Part shown: piece after piece, positions 1 through 6,701 of the stretch
How positions within the stretch are numbered: position 1 is the stretch's first letter
Layout: every line of letters begins with the position of its first letter
Assembly (NCBI RefSeq): GCF_937875265.1
Contig: NZ_CALLXM010000141.1
Span: 1-6,925, forward strand
Direction of reading: 5' to 3'
Source of the DNA: an uncultured Acetobacter sp.
Lineage (GTDB): Bacteria > Pseudomonadota > Alphaproteobacteria > Acetobacterales > Acetobacteraceae
DNA length: 6,925 bases
Made by a program: the position numbers and the translations under genes
Notes under the pieces: generated by a model
Database searches by the model: none
Told to the model about the DNA's origin: nothing
Seen by the model: the letters and a program-made list of their open reading frames with translations, nothing else

Positions 1-1
1 A

Positions 2-649
2 GGCGGTATTTTTTCTCCCGATGATGAAGTGGCAGATTGCTACCTGTTCTGTCAGGCTCTTCTCAATGCCTTGAGGCAGAGTCCGGAATTCCAGCTTGTG
101 AACGGGGTTGCCACGTTTGAAGAGGATCAGGGGGACCGCTGTCGTGTGCGTATTAATGGGGCATTGCACCAGACAGATGTGGTCGTTCTGGCTGCGGGGT
201 TGGCATCTCGCGGCATGATTCAGCCTCTGGGGCTGGCGCTGCCCCTTTATGGGCTGAAAGGATACAGCCTGACCGTGGAGGCAGACCCCGCCGTTCTGCC
301 GGATGTAAGTGTGACAGATTATGATAACCGCGTGGTCTATGCTCGCCTTGGCCAGCGGCTCCGTATTGCAGCCATGGTGGATATCGGTGCGTTGAATGCA
401 TCACTTGATCCGCGCCGTATTGCGTCCCTGAAGCATCTGGCGGAGGAGACTCTTCCTGCCGCAGGACCCTACGGTTCCGCCGCTGCATGGGCAGGGATGC
501 GTCCTGCTACGCCAACGGGGGTTCCTTTGGTGGAACGGACGCAGTGGCGTAATTTGCTGTTAAATGTCGGTCATGGTGCTTTGGGGTTCACGCTTTCTTG
601 CGGATCGGCCATGACCATTCGAGACCTTGTTGAAGAGATGCACCCATAA
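2..649 (+). CDS. D-amino-acid dehydrogenase (DadA-type FAD oxidoreductase), 5'-truncated
   Basis: This is the C-terminal 215 residues of a DAO/DadA-family flavoenzyme. The frame is open from base 2, so the real start lies upstream. A GTG at 29 is in frame but internal, because the residues before it (GGIFSPDDE) already match the family. Visible family signatures are GGIFSPDDEVADCYLF, the KGYSLTV strand, an RLGQRLRIAAM strand, NASLDPRR, and the C-terminal FAD/substrate segment GMRPATPTGVPLVERT followed by NVGHGALGFTLSCGSA. DadA proteins are usually about 410-440 residues, so roughly half is missing, including the N-terminal GxGxxG dinucleotide fold. Family members oxidatively deaminate D-amino acids to 2-oxo acids plus ammonia, passing electrons to the respiratory chain at the inner membrane. 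The TAA stop is 2 nt before the acylase start, which indicates one operon. A glycine or other amine oxidase of the same fold is the main alternative. The family call is strong and the exact substrate is inferred. Confidence 0.9.
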   Translation, partial: GGIFSPDDEVADCYLFCQALLNALRQSPEFQLVNGVATFEEDQGDRCRVRINGALHQTDVVVLAAGLASRGMIQPLGLALPLYGLKGYSLTVEADPAVLPDVSVTDYDNRVVYARLGQRLRIAAMVDIGALNASLDPRRIASLKHLAEETLPAAGPYGSAAAWAGMRPATPTGVPLVERTQWRNLLLNVGHGALGFTLSCGSAMTIRDLVEEMHP

Positions 650-651
650 GA

Positions 652-3096
652 ATGAGACATTTCTCTTCTGTTCTCACCCGTCGTCGCGTTCTGCTGGGTG
701 GTGTTGCCGCCAGTTTTGCAGGGCGTGGAACCCGTGCTCTGGCAGGCAAAGGGGAGACATCCAGTATGACGGCGCTGGATGGACTGGACGCACCGGTAGA
801 GGTGTTTGAGGACCATTGGGGCGTGCCGCATGTTCGCGCGGCCTCCGTGCCTGATGCGTTCTTTGCAAATGGGTATCTGATCGCGCGCGACAGGCTGTGG
901 CAGCTTGATTTTGAGCATCGTCGGGCGTTGGGCAGGCTGGCGGAGGTCTTCGGTCCTGATTTTGTGCCCTCAGATACAGCAAACAGGCTTTTTCTGTTCC
1001 GGGGAGATGCGCAGGCGGAGTTTGCAGCGTTGCCGCCCACAGTTCAGGCTAGTGCCCGTGCCTATGTTGCGGGGATCAATGCTTATCTTGAACAGGTTAG
1101 ATCCAGTGCAGACAAGCTTCCCGCAGAATTTGGAATTTTTTCCTATCAGCCTCTGCAATGGGATGTGCTTGATCTGGTGCGCATTCGGGCGGAAGCGACC
1201 GGAAACACCAAAGCTGAAATCCGCCGCGCCCGACTGGCGGCGCAGGATGCCCTTGCTTACGATGCGCTGATTATGCCCCTGCGCCCTGCGCATACGCTTA
1301 AGGTGCCTGATGGGCTGGATGTGCATGCCGTCACGGAGCAGGATCTGGGGTTGTTTGGCGTTTTGCAGGACGATTTGCCGTTGTCCTGCCTGCATGTGCC
1401 ACTACCCTCAAACGAGGGTGATCATCGACGGGCTAATGAGGGCAGTAACGCATGGGTTATTGCACCAGCTCGCACCGCCACAGGGCGCCCTATCCTGGCG
1501 AATGACCCGCATCTCAGTTTCGGTTCCCCGGGGCCGCGGCATGTTATTCATCTGACGGCACCGGGACTGGATGTTATTGGCGGCGGTTCTGTTGGTATGC
1601 CTGGCGTCATGCAGGGGCATAACGCGCATTTTGCTTTTGGGCGCACTAATTTTCATATCGATCAGGAAGATCTGTTCATCCTGCGCACGCATCCTGCCCA
1701 TCCTGACCGCTACTTTCATAAAGGGCACTGGGTGGAAATGGAGCGTGACGAAATCACCATTGTTGTGCGTGGTGAGCCTGCACGGAAAGTTACGCTGCGT
1801 TACGCGGTGCAGGGACCGGTTGTTTCTGAAGATGTTGCGGGCAACAGGGCGGTAGCGGTTTCCGCGACATGGCTGTATCCGGGCGCTAACGGTATGCTGG
1901 CCAATATTGGTATTAATCTGGCCACGGACTGGACCAGTTTCCGCGCGGCTCTGAAACTCCATACAAGCCCAACCAATTTCACTTATGCAGATACAGCCGG
2001 AAATATCGGCTGGCAGGCTGCTGGTGGTTTGCCGGACCGCACAGAAGGCCATGATGGGCTAATGCCTGCGCCGGGTGATGGGCGGTATGACTGGAAGGGC
2101 CTTCAGTCGCTTGATGCGCTTCCCAGCAGCTTCAACCCGGCCTGTGGCTGGTTTGGCACCTCTAATGAATTCAATTTGCCAGTGGACTACCCTTACGAGC
2201 AACGCTGCGTCAGTTACGAATGGAAAGACCCTTACCGTTACCAGCGCGTTGCGGAGGTTCTACGGGCATCCCCTCATGCGACATTGGCTGGAAGTGTCGC
2301 TTTACAGCATGACACGCTCTCTCATCTGGCATTGTCCGTTGTGCAGTTGCTGCCCGAAGTTCCGGCTCAGGTGCAGGCAGAAGCAGCATTGCTGCGGCAG
2401 TGGAGTGGGCACGTAGAGGCGACAAGCGCTGCCGCTGCTTTGTATGAAGTGTGGTGGACACGGCTGAACACTCTGTTTTATCAGGCATTAGTGCCGGAAA
2501 CCCTACGCGCCCTTCTGCCGCAGCCGCTCAATGCCTCCGTTCTTCTGGCTTTTCTGCAAAAACCCGATGGCAGATTAGGCAAGACGCCAGAGGCGCAGCG
2601 CGACGCTGTGTTGGTTCAGGCGTTTCAGCACGCTGTTGAGGAGATGCGTGACCGGATGGGGCCGGTGGCTGCGGCATGGCAATGGGGTGTCCTGCATACA
2701 GTGCAATTACGCCATCCACTTCACGCAGTGCAGGCCGTTGCAGAAGCGTTTCTGTCTATAGGGGGCGAAACTGCCCGAAGTGGGGGAGACCCTTACACTG
2801 TTATGGCACGTTGGTATAATCCTGATCTTTCAGAAAAAGCTCTTGCACTAGGGTGCAACCCATATGCTGTGACAGGTGGGGCCAGCTATCTGATGGTGTG
2901 TGATGTCGGGGCGTGGGACCATTCGGTGTTCCTCAATTTTCCCGGCCAATCTGCACTACCGGGTAGTGGCCATTATGAGGACTTCCTGCAACCGTGGCTG
3001 AAAGGGAGCATGCAACCTCTTCTTTTTTCCACAAAAGCCGTGCGGGCGGCGGCCAGACACCATGCTGTGTTGTATCCAAAAGGAAAAACGCTATGA
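652..3096 (+). CDS. Penicillin-acylase-family N-terminal nucleophile hydrolase, Tat-exported
   Basis: This 814-residue precursor is a full-length penicillin amidase/acyl-homoserine-lactone acylase family protein. Residues 1-31 form a twin-arginine leader (LTRRRVLLGG, then ALA at 29-31 as likely cleavage site), so the enzyme is probably exported folded to the periplasm. The alpha-chain region follows, with WGVPHV and the GYLIARDRLWQLDFEHRR block. The autoproteolysis site is G264-S265 in GSNAW, and Ser265 becomes the beta-chain N-terminal nucleophile. Other family blocks are NDPHLSF, GMPGVMQGHNAHFAFG and DTAGNIGWQAAG. Asn505 (TSNEF) lies 240 residues after the Ser, as in E. coli penicillin G acylase (Asn beta-241). 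Arg529 (DPYRYQR) fits the oxyanion-hole-linked Arg beta-263. Family members hydrolyse N-acyl amides such as penicillin G, N-acyl amino acids or AHLs; the substrate here cannot be read from sequence. ATG 652 was chosen because it gives the Tat leader and lies 2 nt after the previous stop; its Shine-Dalgarno is poor, which suits translational coupling. Confidence 0.93.
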   Translation: MRHFSSVLTRRRVLLGGVAASFAGRGTRALAGKGETSSMTALDGLDAPVEVFEDHWGVPHVRAASVPDAFFANGYLIARDRLWQLDFEHRRALGRLAEVFGPDFVPSDTANRLFLFRGDAQAEFAALPPTVQASARAYVAGINAYLEQVRSSADKLPAEFGIFSYQPLQWDVLDLVRIRAEATGNTKAEIRRARLAAQDALAYDALIMPLRPAHTLKVPDGLDVHAVTEQDLGLFGVLQDDLPLSCLHVPLPSNEGDHRRANEGSNAWVIAPARTATGRPILANDPHLSFGSPGPRHVIHLTAPGLDVIGGGSVGMPGVMQGHNAHFAFGRTNFHIDQEDLFILRTHPAHPDRYFHKGHWVEMERDEITIVVRGEPARKVTLRYAVQGPVVSEDVAGNRAVAVSATWLYPGANGMLANIGINLATDWTSFRAALKLHTSPTNFTYADTAGNIGWQAAGGLPDRTEGHDGLMPAPGDGRYDWKGLQSLDALPSSFNPACGWFGTSNEFNLPVDYPYEQRCVSYEWKDPYRYQRVAEVLRASPHATLAGSVALQHDTLSHLALSVVQLLPEVPAQVQAEAALLRQWSGHVEATSAAAALYEVWWTRLNTLFYQALVPETLRALLPQPLNASVLLAFLQKPDGRLGKTPEAQRDAVLVQAFQHAVEEMRDRMGPVAAAWQWGVLHTVQLRHPLHAVQAVAEAFLSIGGETARSGGDPYTVMARWYNPDLSEKALALGCNPYAVTGGASYLMVCDVGAWDHSVFLNFPGQSALPGSGHYEDFLQPWLKGSMQPLLFSTKAVRAAARHHAVLYPKGKTL
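3078..3084 (+). promoter_or_regulatory. Ribosome binding site of the S12 serine hydrolase
   Basis: AAAAGGA lies 8 nt before ATG 3093, inside the acylase coding sequence. It decides the start of the hydrolase. The frame is open further upstream, with a possible ATG at 2994, but only ATG 3093 has this site and is followed at once by a signal peptide. Confidence 0.7.
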
Positions 3097-4358
3097 AATA
3101 TACTGTCTGTTCTCTGCTGACTCTGGCGTTTTTTACCACAACGGCTTTAGCGCAAAGCCGAACAGATAAAGCTATGGATGCTGTGTTGTCGCAGGCTGAA
3201 GGCCGACCGCTGGCAGCACTTGCGGCAGTCCGATTACAGAATGGCAAACCGGTTTATCAGTATTATGGTGGTTTTGCGCGGCGTGATGGTACCCAAATTG
3301 TTCCGGTTGAGAAAGAAACGTTATTCCGGATTGCATCCATTTCCAAAGTGGTGACGACAATCGGGCTTATGGAACTGGTTGAGCAGGGGAAGATCAATCT
3401 GGATCATGACGTATCGGACTATCTTGGCTTTGTATTGCGCAACCCGGATTTTCCGACCACGCCCATTACCGTAAGGATGCTCCTGAATCATACATCCACC
3501 ATTCGGGATGCTGATGTTTATGTTCTGCCGCCTGATAAGCCAGTAAGTGATTTCTTTGATAAAAGTCATAAGCCTGGCAGTCAGGATTACCATTTTTCCT
3601 CTCATGATGGTCATGCACCCGGTACATATTTTACGTACTGCAACCTTTGCTATGGGCTTGTTGGCACCATTATAGAGCGGGTCAGTGGAGAACGGTTTGA
3701 CCAGTATCAGAAGCACCATGTTCTGGCGCCGCTGAAAATTGATGGTGGTTACAATGTAGCGGATCTCGAGCATCCGGAACGTCTTGCTACACTCTATCAA
3801 AACCTGAGCACAGGATATGAGGCGACAGTGGATAGCCAGCCACTTAAAGGCTGGAACAAGGACGCTCTTTCTGCTTACAAAACTGGAAGCAATGGAACAG
3901 TATTTTCTCCACAAGGTGGACTTCGCATTTCCTTACAGGGGCTGACGCATCTGGCGCAATTCATGATCCAGCGGGGCATGTTTGATGGAGTCAGGCTTCT
4001 TAAGCCACAGAGTGTTGAGGCGATGGAAACCCCCACATGGACATTTAATGGCAAAAATGGCGTCTGTCCTTACCCGCTGAGTGCCTATGGTTTGAGCCTG
4101 TTTGTTCTGAGCGGCGCAAAAGACACTAATGGAAAACCCGATAGTCCGTATATTGGCTATAAGGGCGGATTGCGTGGGCATCTGGGCGATGCATACGGGC
4201 TACATTCCGGCTTCTGGTATAATCCACAAAACGGAGAGGCTTATCTGTTCGCGGCTGATGGATTTCCTGAATATGAGCAGGAAAATCCGGGGCAGTATTC
4301 TTCTTTTTCCAGAGTGGAAGAGAAAATTTTTACAGCTTTGGTACAAAAGAAACAGTGA
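3093..4358 (+). CDS. Serine hydrolase, class C beta-lactamase/S12 peptidase family, Sec-exported
   Basis: This 421-residue protein has a Sec signal peptide (residues 1-20, hydrophobic LLTLAFFTTTALA, likely cut at ALA|QS). The three motifs of penicillin-recognising serine hydrolases follow in order: S82-I-S-K85 (nucleophile and general base), Y182-C-N184 (YxN), and H371-S-G373 in the KTG-box position. HxG in place of KTG is typical of D-aminopeptidases and LACTB-like peptidases/esterases rather than of classical AmpC beta-lactamases, so peptidase or esterase activity is more likely than resistance (inference). The block VRMLLNHTSTI is also standard for the family. Two cysteines (183 and 186) sit in the YxN loop, which is unusual. 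ATG 3093 overlaps the acylase stop in an ATGA, and the TGA stop overlaps the next start. Base composition is about 47% G+C in sampled rows, lower than both neighbours, which hints at a separate origin. Substrate is unknown; a D-residue-containing peptide or ester would fit the operon. Confidence 0.9.
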   Translation: MKYTVCSLLTLAFFTTTALAQSRTDKAMDAVLSQAEGRPLAALAAVRLQNGKPVYQYYGGFARRDGTQIVPVEKETLFRIASISKVVTTIGLMELVEQGKINLDHDVSDYLGFVLRNPDFPTTPITVRMLLNHTSTIRDADVYVLPPDKPVSDFFDKSHKPGSQDYHFSSHDGHAPGTYFTYCNLCYGLVGTIIERVSGERFDQYQKHHVLAPLKIDGGYNVADLEHPERLATLYQNLSTGYEATVDSQPLKGWNKDALSAYKTGSNGTVFSPQGGLRISLQGLTHLAQFMIQRGMFDGVRLLKPQSVEAMETPTWTFNGKNGVCPYPLSAYGLSLFVLSGAKDTNGKPDSPYIGYKGGLRGHLGDAYGLHSGFWYNPQNGEAYLFAADGFPEYEQENPGQYSSFSRVEEKIFTALVQKKQ

Positions 4359-6430
4359 TGATCCGTTTTTCTTTAGCGGCAGCCCTTCTTGCTGGCGGTT
4401 TGTGCTGTGTCTATCCGGCATGCGCCGCACCGCTTGATGAGGCCGGAGCCCGACATCAGATCAAGGAACTTCTGGCAATGCCGTTTGCCACGGATCTGGT
4501 CGGGGCCAGCAAGGCGGAGCGTTTTGCGTGGGTGGAAAAGCGCAATGGTGTGCGCAACATTCTGGCGGTTGACGGCACAGGCATACCTAAAGCCCTGACT
4601 CATTTCACGCAGGATGATGGAACAGATCTTTGGGGGCTTGCTTTGTCCCCCAACGGGCAAGCGTTGGCTTATGTAGAAGGAGGAGACCCGGAATATCCGG
4701 ATGATCCGTCTCCCAACCCAAATTTTTCAGTATTCGGTACCCATCAAAGCGTGAATGTGGTGCTGGAAGGTGGCCGGCAAATGCAGATGGGGGAAGGATG
4801 GAACCCCACGTTCTCTCCGGATGGGCATATGCTGGCATTCACGCGGAAAGGCTCTCTGTTTCTGGCGCCCGTTGGAAAGATGGCAAAAGAGGTTATGACT
4901 GTGCGCGGGAACCTGACGTCGCTTCAATGGGCACCGGATGGTTCTGCTCTGGCATTTACGCTGGACCGTGGCACCCATGCACTGGTCGGGGTGTGGCATA
5001 TCAAACCGGCTACCATGACGTTTCTTGCCCCAGCACTTGCACAGGACAGCCTGCCGACATTTTCTCCTGATGGTCGTTCGGTTGCGTTTGTGCGGGAGCA
5101 TACGCCGCTTACTAACCAGAAAAATGGAAAAGGACTTTTCTGGTCAATCCATGTTTATGATTTAGCGAGCGATAGGGATCATGTCGCGTGGATACCGCCT
5201 GCGGGGCAGGGCGCACGGTTTTTTGCACCAGAAGGAAGCGGTCTGCTGTGGTCAGATAACAACCATATCCTTTTTCCATGGGAAGGTAGTGGCTGGATGC
5301 GGGTTTGTGTTGTGGCGGCAGCTGGAGCAGGTACCCCGGCGTGCCTGACGCCAGATAAGGCGGAAGTATCATCCTATCGGTTGTCTCAGGATAGAAAAAC
5401 ACTTTTTTATACAAGCAATGCCGGGAATGTGGATGTCTGGCACGCCTGGCAGCAGCCGTTGGACGGTTCTCCTTCGCGGCGTCTTACGCAGAGTGAGGAT
5501 ATGGAGACAGATCTTGCTCTTTCTGGAAACAAGGTAGGCTTGATAGCTGCCAGCGTCACACAAACGGCGCATCCGGTTGTGGTTGCTCAAGGCGGTACGA
5601 GTGCTCCGTTGGTCTCCCCGGAACTGCCTTCAGATGTACACTTTGTGACACCGCAAACGGTTGTTTTCCACAGCGCCGATGGCGTGGAAGTGCATGGACA
5701 ACTCTTCCTGCCGGAAGGTAAGACCCAAACATCGCACGCTGCACTGGTGTTTGTGCATGGTGGCCCGCACAGGCAGATGCTCCCAGCCTTCAACAGTATG
5801 AGCTATTATTCCAATGCTTATGCCATGAACCAGACATTGGCTGCGCAAGGTTATAGCGTGCTGTCCGTCAATTATCGCAGCGGCACCGGATATGGAGAGG
5901 CTTTTCGCAACGCACTTGAAACAGGCAGAGCGGGCGCCAGTGAATATCGGGACGTTATTGCTGCCGCCACTTACCTCAAGGCCAGAGCGGATGTTGACCC
6001 CGCTCATATTGGTATCTGGGGTGGAAGCTGGGGCGGGTATCTGACCGCGCTTGCGCTGGCCCGCAATAGCGATATTTTTGCTGCCGGAGCTGATTTTCAT
6101 GGTGTGCATGATATGACGCAGCCTGACACATTAGGTCTCTCTCCTACGGAGAACAGAAAGGCGCGTGATCTGGAGTGGCAGTCTTCTCCTGTAGCAGATA
6201 TTGCTCGTTGGCATGCTCCTGTTTTGCTGGTGCATGGTGACGATGACTATAACGTGGAATTTGAGCAATCAACCCTTCTGGCAAAGATGCTGTCAGCACA
6301 GGGAGTGCCGTATGAGGAACACTCCTTTCCCAATGAACGCCACGCCTTTCTCCGCATGCAGGACTGGCTCGCAGCCTATACGTGGATGGACACGTTTTTT
6401 GGCCGTAAGCTGAGTCCGCGTCATCCGTGA
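4358..6430 (+). CDS. S9-family peptidase (prolyl oligopeptidase/DPP4-like), Sec-exported
   Basis: This 690-residue protein has a signal peptide (MIRFSLAAALLAGGLCC, likely cut near ACA|A, about residue 24). A beta-propeller fills the N-terminal part, seen as recurring WD40/TolB-like blades: LSPNGQALAYV, FSPDGHMLAFT, APDGSALAFT, FSPDGRSVAFV and LSQDRKTLFYT. A C-terminal alpha/beta-hydrolase domain follows from about residue 430. The catalytic triad is Ser557 (GGSWGGY), Asp630 (HGDDDYNV) and His662 (ERHAF); the Asp-His spacing of 32 equals that of DPP4. The oxyanion strand FVHGGPH lies upstream. Family members are serine exopeptidases or oligopeptidases acting on short peptides admitted through the propeller, including dipeptidyl and acylaminoacyl peptidases; no DPP4-type double-Glu motif is obvious to me, so an S9C-like acylaminoacyl or oligopeptidase role is possible. 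I chose ATG 4358, which overlaps the preceding TGA by one base (TGATG). GTG 4355 is the alternative and adds one residue. No convincing Shine-Dalgarno is seen, which suits coupled translation. Confidence 0.92.
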   Translation: MIRFSLAAALLAGGLCCVYPACAAPLDEAGARHQIKELLAMPFATDLVGASKAERFAWVEKRNGVRNILAVDGTGIPKALTHFTQDDGTDLWGLALSPNGQALAYVEGGDPEYPDDPSPNPNFSVFGTHQSVNVVLEGGRQMQMGEGWNPTFSPDGHMLAFTRKGSLFLAPVGKMAKEVMTVRGNLTSLQWAPDGSALAFTLDRGTHALVGVWHIKPATMTFLAPALAQDSLPTFSPDGRSVAFVREHTPLTNQKNGKGLFWSIHVYDLASDRDHVAWIPPAGQGARFFAPEGSGLLWSDNNHILFPWEGSGWMRVCVVAAAGAGTPACLTPDKAEVSSYRLSQDRKTLFYTSNAGNVDVWHAWQQPLDGSPSRRLTQSEDMETDLALSGNKVGLIAASVTQTAHPVVVAQGGTSAPLVSPELPSDVHFVTPQTVVFHSADGVEVHGQLFLPEGKTQTSHAALVFVHGGPHRQMLPAFNSMSYYSNAYAMNQTLAAQGYSVLSVNYRSGTGYGEAFRNALETGRAGASEYRDVIAAATYLKARADVDPAHIGIWGGSWGGYLTALALARNSDIFAAGADFHGVHDMTQPDTLGLSPTENRKARDLEWQSSPVADIARWHAPVLLVHGDDDYNVEFEQSTLLAKMLSAQGVPYEEHSFPNERHAFLRMQDWLAAYTWMDTFFGRKLSPRHP

Positions 6431-6436
6431 AGCTCT

Positions 6437-6442
6437 GGAGGG
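6437..6442 (+). promoter_or_regulatory. Orphan Shine-Dalgarno-like GGAGGG after the operon
   Basis: GGAGGG lies 6 nt after the S9 peptidase stop. It is followed by GTG (6445) and TTG (6448), but that frame ends after 16-17 codons at a TAG, while the protein-like frame next to it is offset by one base. It may be the relic ribosome site of the broken gene that follows. Confidence 0.35.
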
Positions 6443-6445
6443 TAG

Positions 6446-6649
6446 TGTTGGGCATCAGAAGCCGTAGAGAATCCTGCAGATTATGCGGTATGGAATAGTC
6501 TGGCTTCTGATGTATGCCTGAACTGTGATGATCTGATTAAGGCGCCCTATGTAGCTTTCGCAAAAGGTATGCTGCATCCAGAGGATACTATCACGGCTTA
6601 CAACCATTTTCATTCTTTGGTGGGTAAAGGAAATTTTGCGTTCCAGTAG
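6446..6649 (+). pseudogene. Startless open frame, possible remnant of a fifth operon gene
   Basis: Between TAG 6443-6445 and TAG 6647-6649 there are 67 sense codons. The translation looks protein-like (for example LNCDDLIKAPYVAF, then AKGMLHPEDTITAYNHFHSL), and its G+C is close to that of the operon. The frame has no plausible early start: the only in-frame ATG is at GMLHP, well inside. An upstream GTG/TTG with a good GGAGGG lies in the adjacent frame, so a one-base frameshift near 6450 could have broken a short gene. Alternatively this is the C-terminal end left after an internal deletion. I do not recognise the family. A chance open frame is possible at this length. Confidence 0.35.
6453..6512. 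repeat. 11-bp perfect inverted repeat, 38-nt spacer
   Basis: CATCAGAAGCC at 6453-6463 is the exact reverse complement of GGCTTCTGATG at 6502-6512. G-T pairs could extend it by one base at each end of the stem. It lies about 20 nt after the operon's last stop codon. No T-run follows the right arm, so it is not a classical intrinsic terminator. It could be an mRNA-end stabilising stem, a protein-binding palindrome with separated half-sites, or the trace of a small mobile element. Confidence 0.6.
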
Positions 6650-6650
6650 A

Positions 6651-6657
6651 AAAAGGA
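6651..6657 (+). promoter_or_regulatory. Ribosome binding site of the truncated Tat-leader frame
   Basis: AAAAGGA lies 5 nt before ATG 6663. It is the same heptamer that serves the S12 hydrolase gene at 3078. A good site in front of a 12-codon frame suggests that a longer gene once began here. Confidence 0.45.
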
Positions 6658-6662
6658 TTCTT

Positions 6663-6701
6663 ATGGCTCTTTTTACACGCAGGCACGCATTAGGGTTCTG
6701 A
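6663..6701 (+). pseudogene. Truncated start of a Tat-exported protein (12 codons)
   Basis: The frame reads MALFTRRHALGF and then TGA at 6699-6701. TRRHALGF fits the start of a twin-arginine signal (S/T-R-R-x-hydrophobic) and resembles TRRRVLLGG in the acylase of the same operon. The hydrophobic core and cleavage site are missing. Base composition turns AT-rich at this point, so the rest of the gene appears to have been replaced or deleted. The frame begins 13 nt after the preceding remnant's stop, in keeping with the operon's tight spacing. A leader-peptide or chance origin cannot be excluded. Confidence 0.4.

Noticed and set aside
29..31. GTG 29 as the true start of the dehydrogenase
   Set aside because: The in-frame residues before it already match DadA-family sequence and the product would lack the FAD-binding fold. 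The gene is cut by the window edge.
1408..2052. Long minus-strand open frame of 214 codons inside the acylase gene
   Set aside because: It lies opposite a gene with complete catalytic motifs, and its product looks like a frame shadow with no recognisable domain.
2994..3092. Upstream in-frame start for the S12 hydrolase at 2994
   Set aside because: It would overlap the acylase by 103 nt and put 33 extra residues before a normal signal peptide. ATG 3093 has the ribosome site and the ATGA overlap.
3321..3914. Minus-strand open frame of 197 codons inside the S12 gene
   Set aside because: It is antisense to the SxxK and YxN motifs of a clearly real gene and shows no signal or domain of its own.
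4415..4432. Lipoprotein signal in the S9 peptidase (cysteines after the hydrophobic core)
   Set aside because: The residues before the first Cys are GGL, which does not fit the lipobox pattern, so an ordinary Sec signal peptide is preferred.
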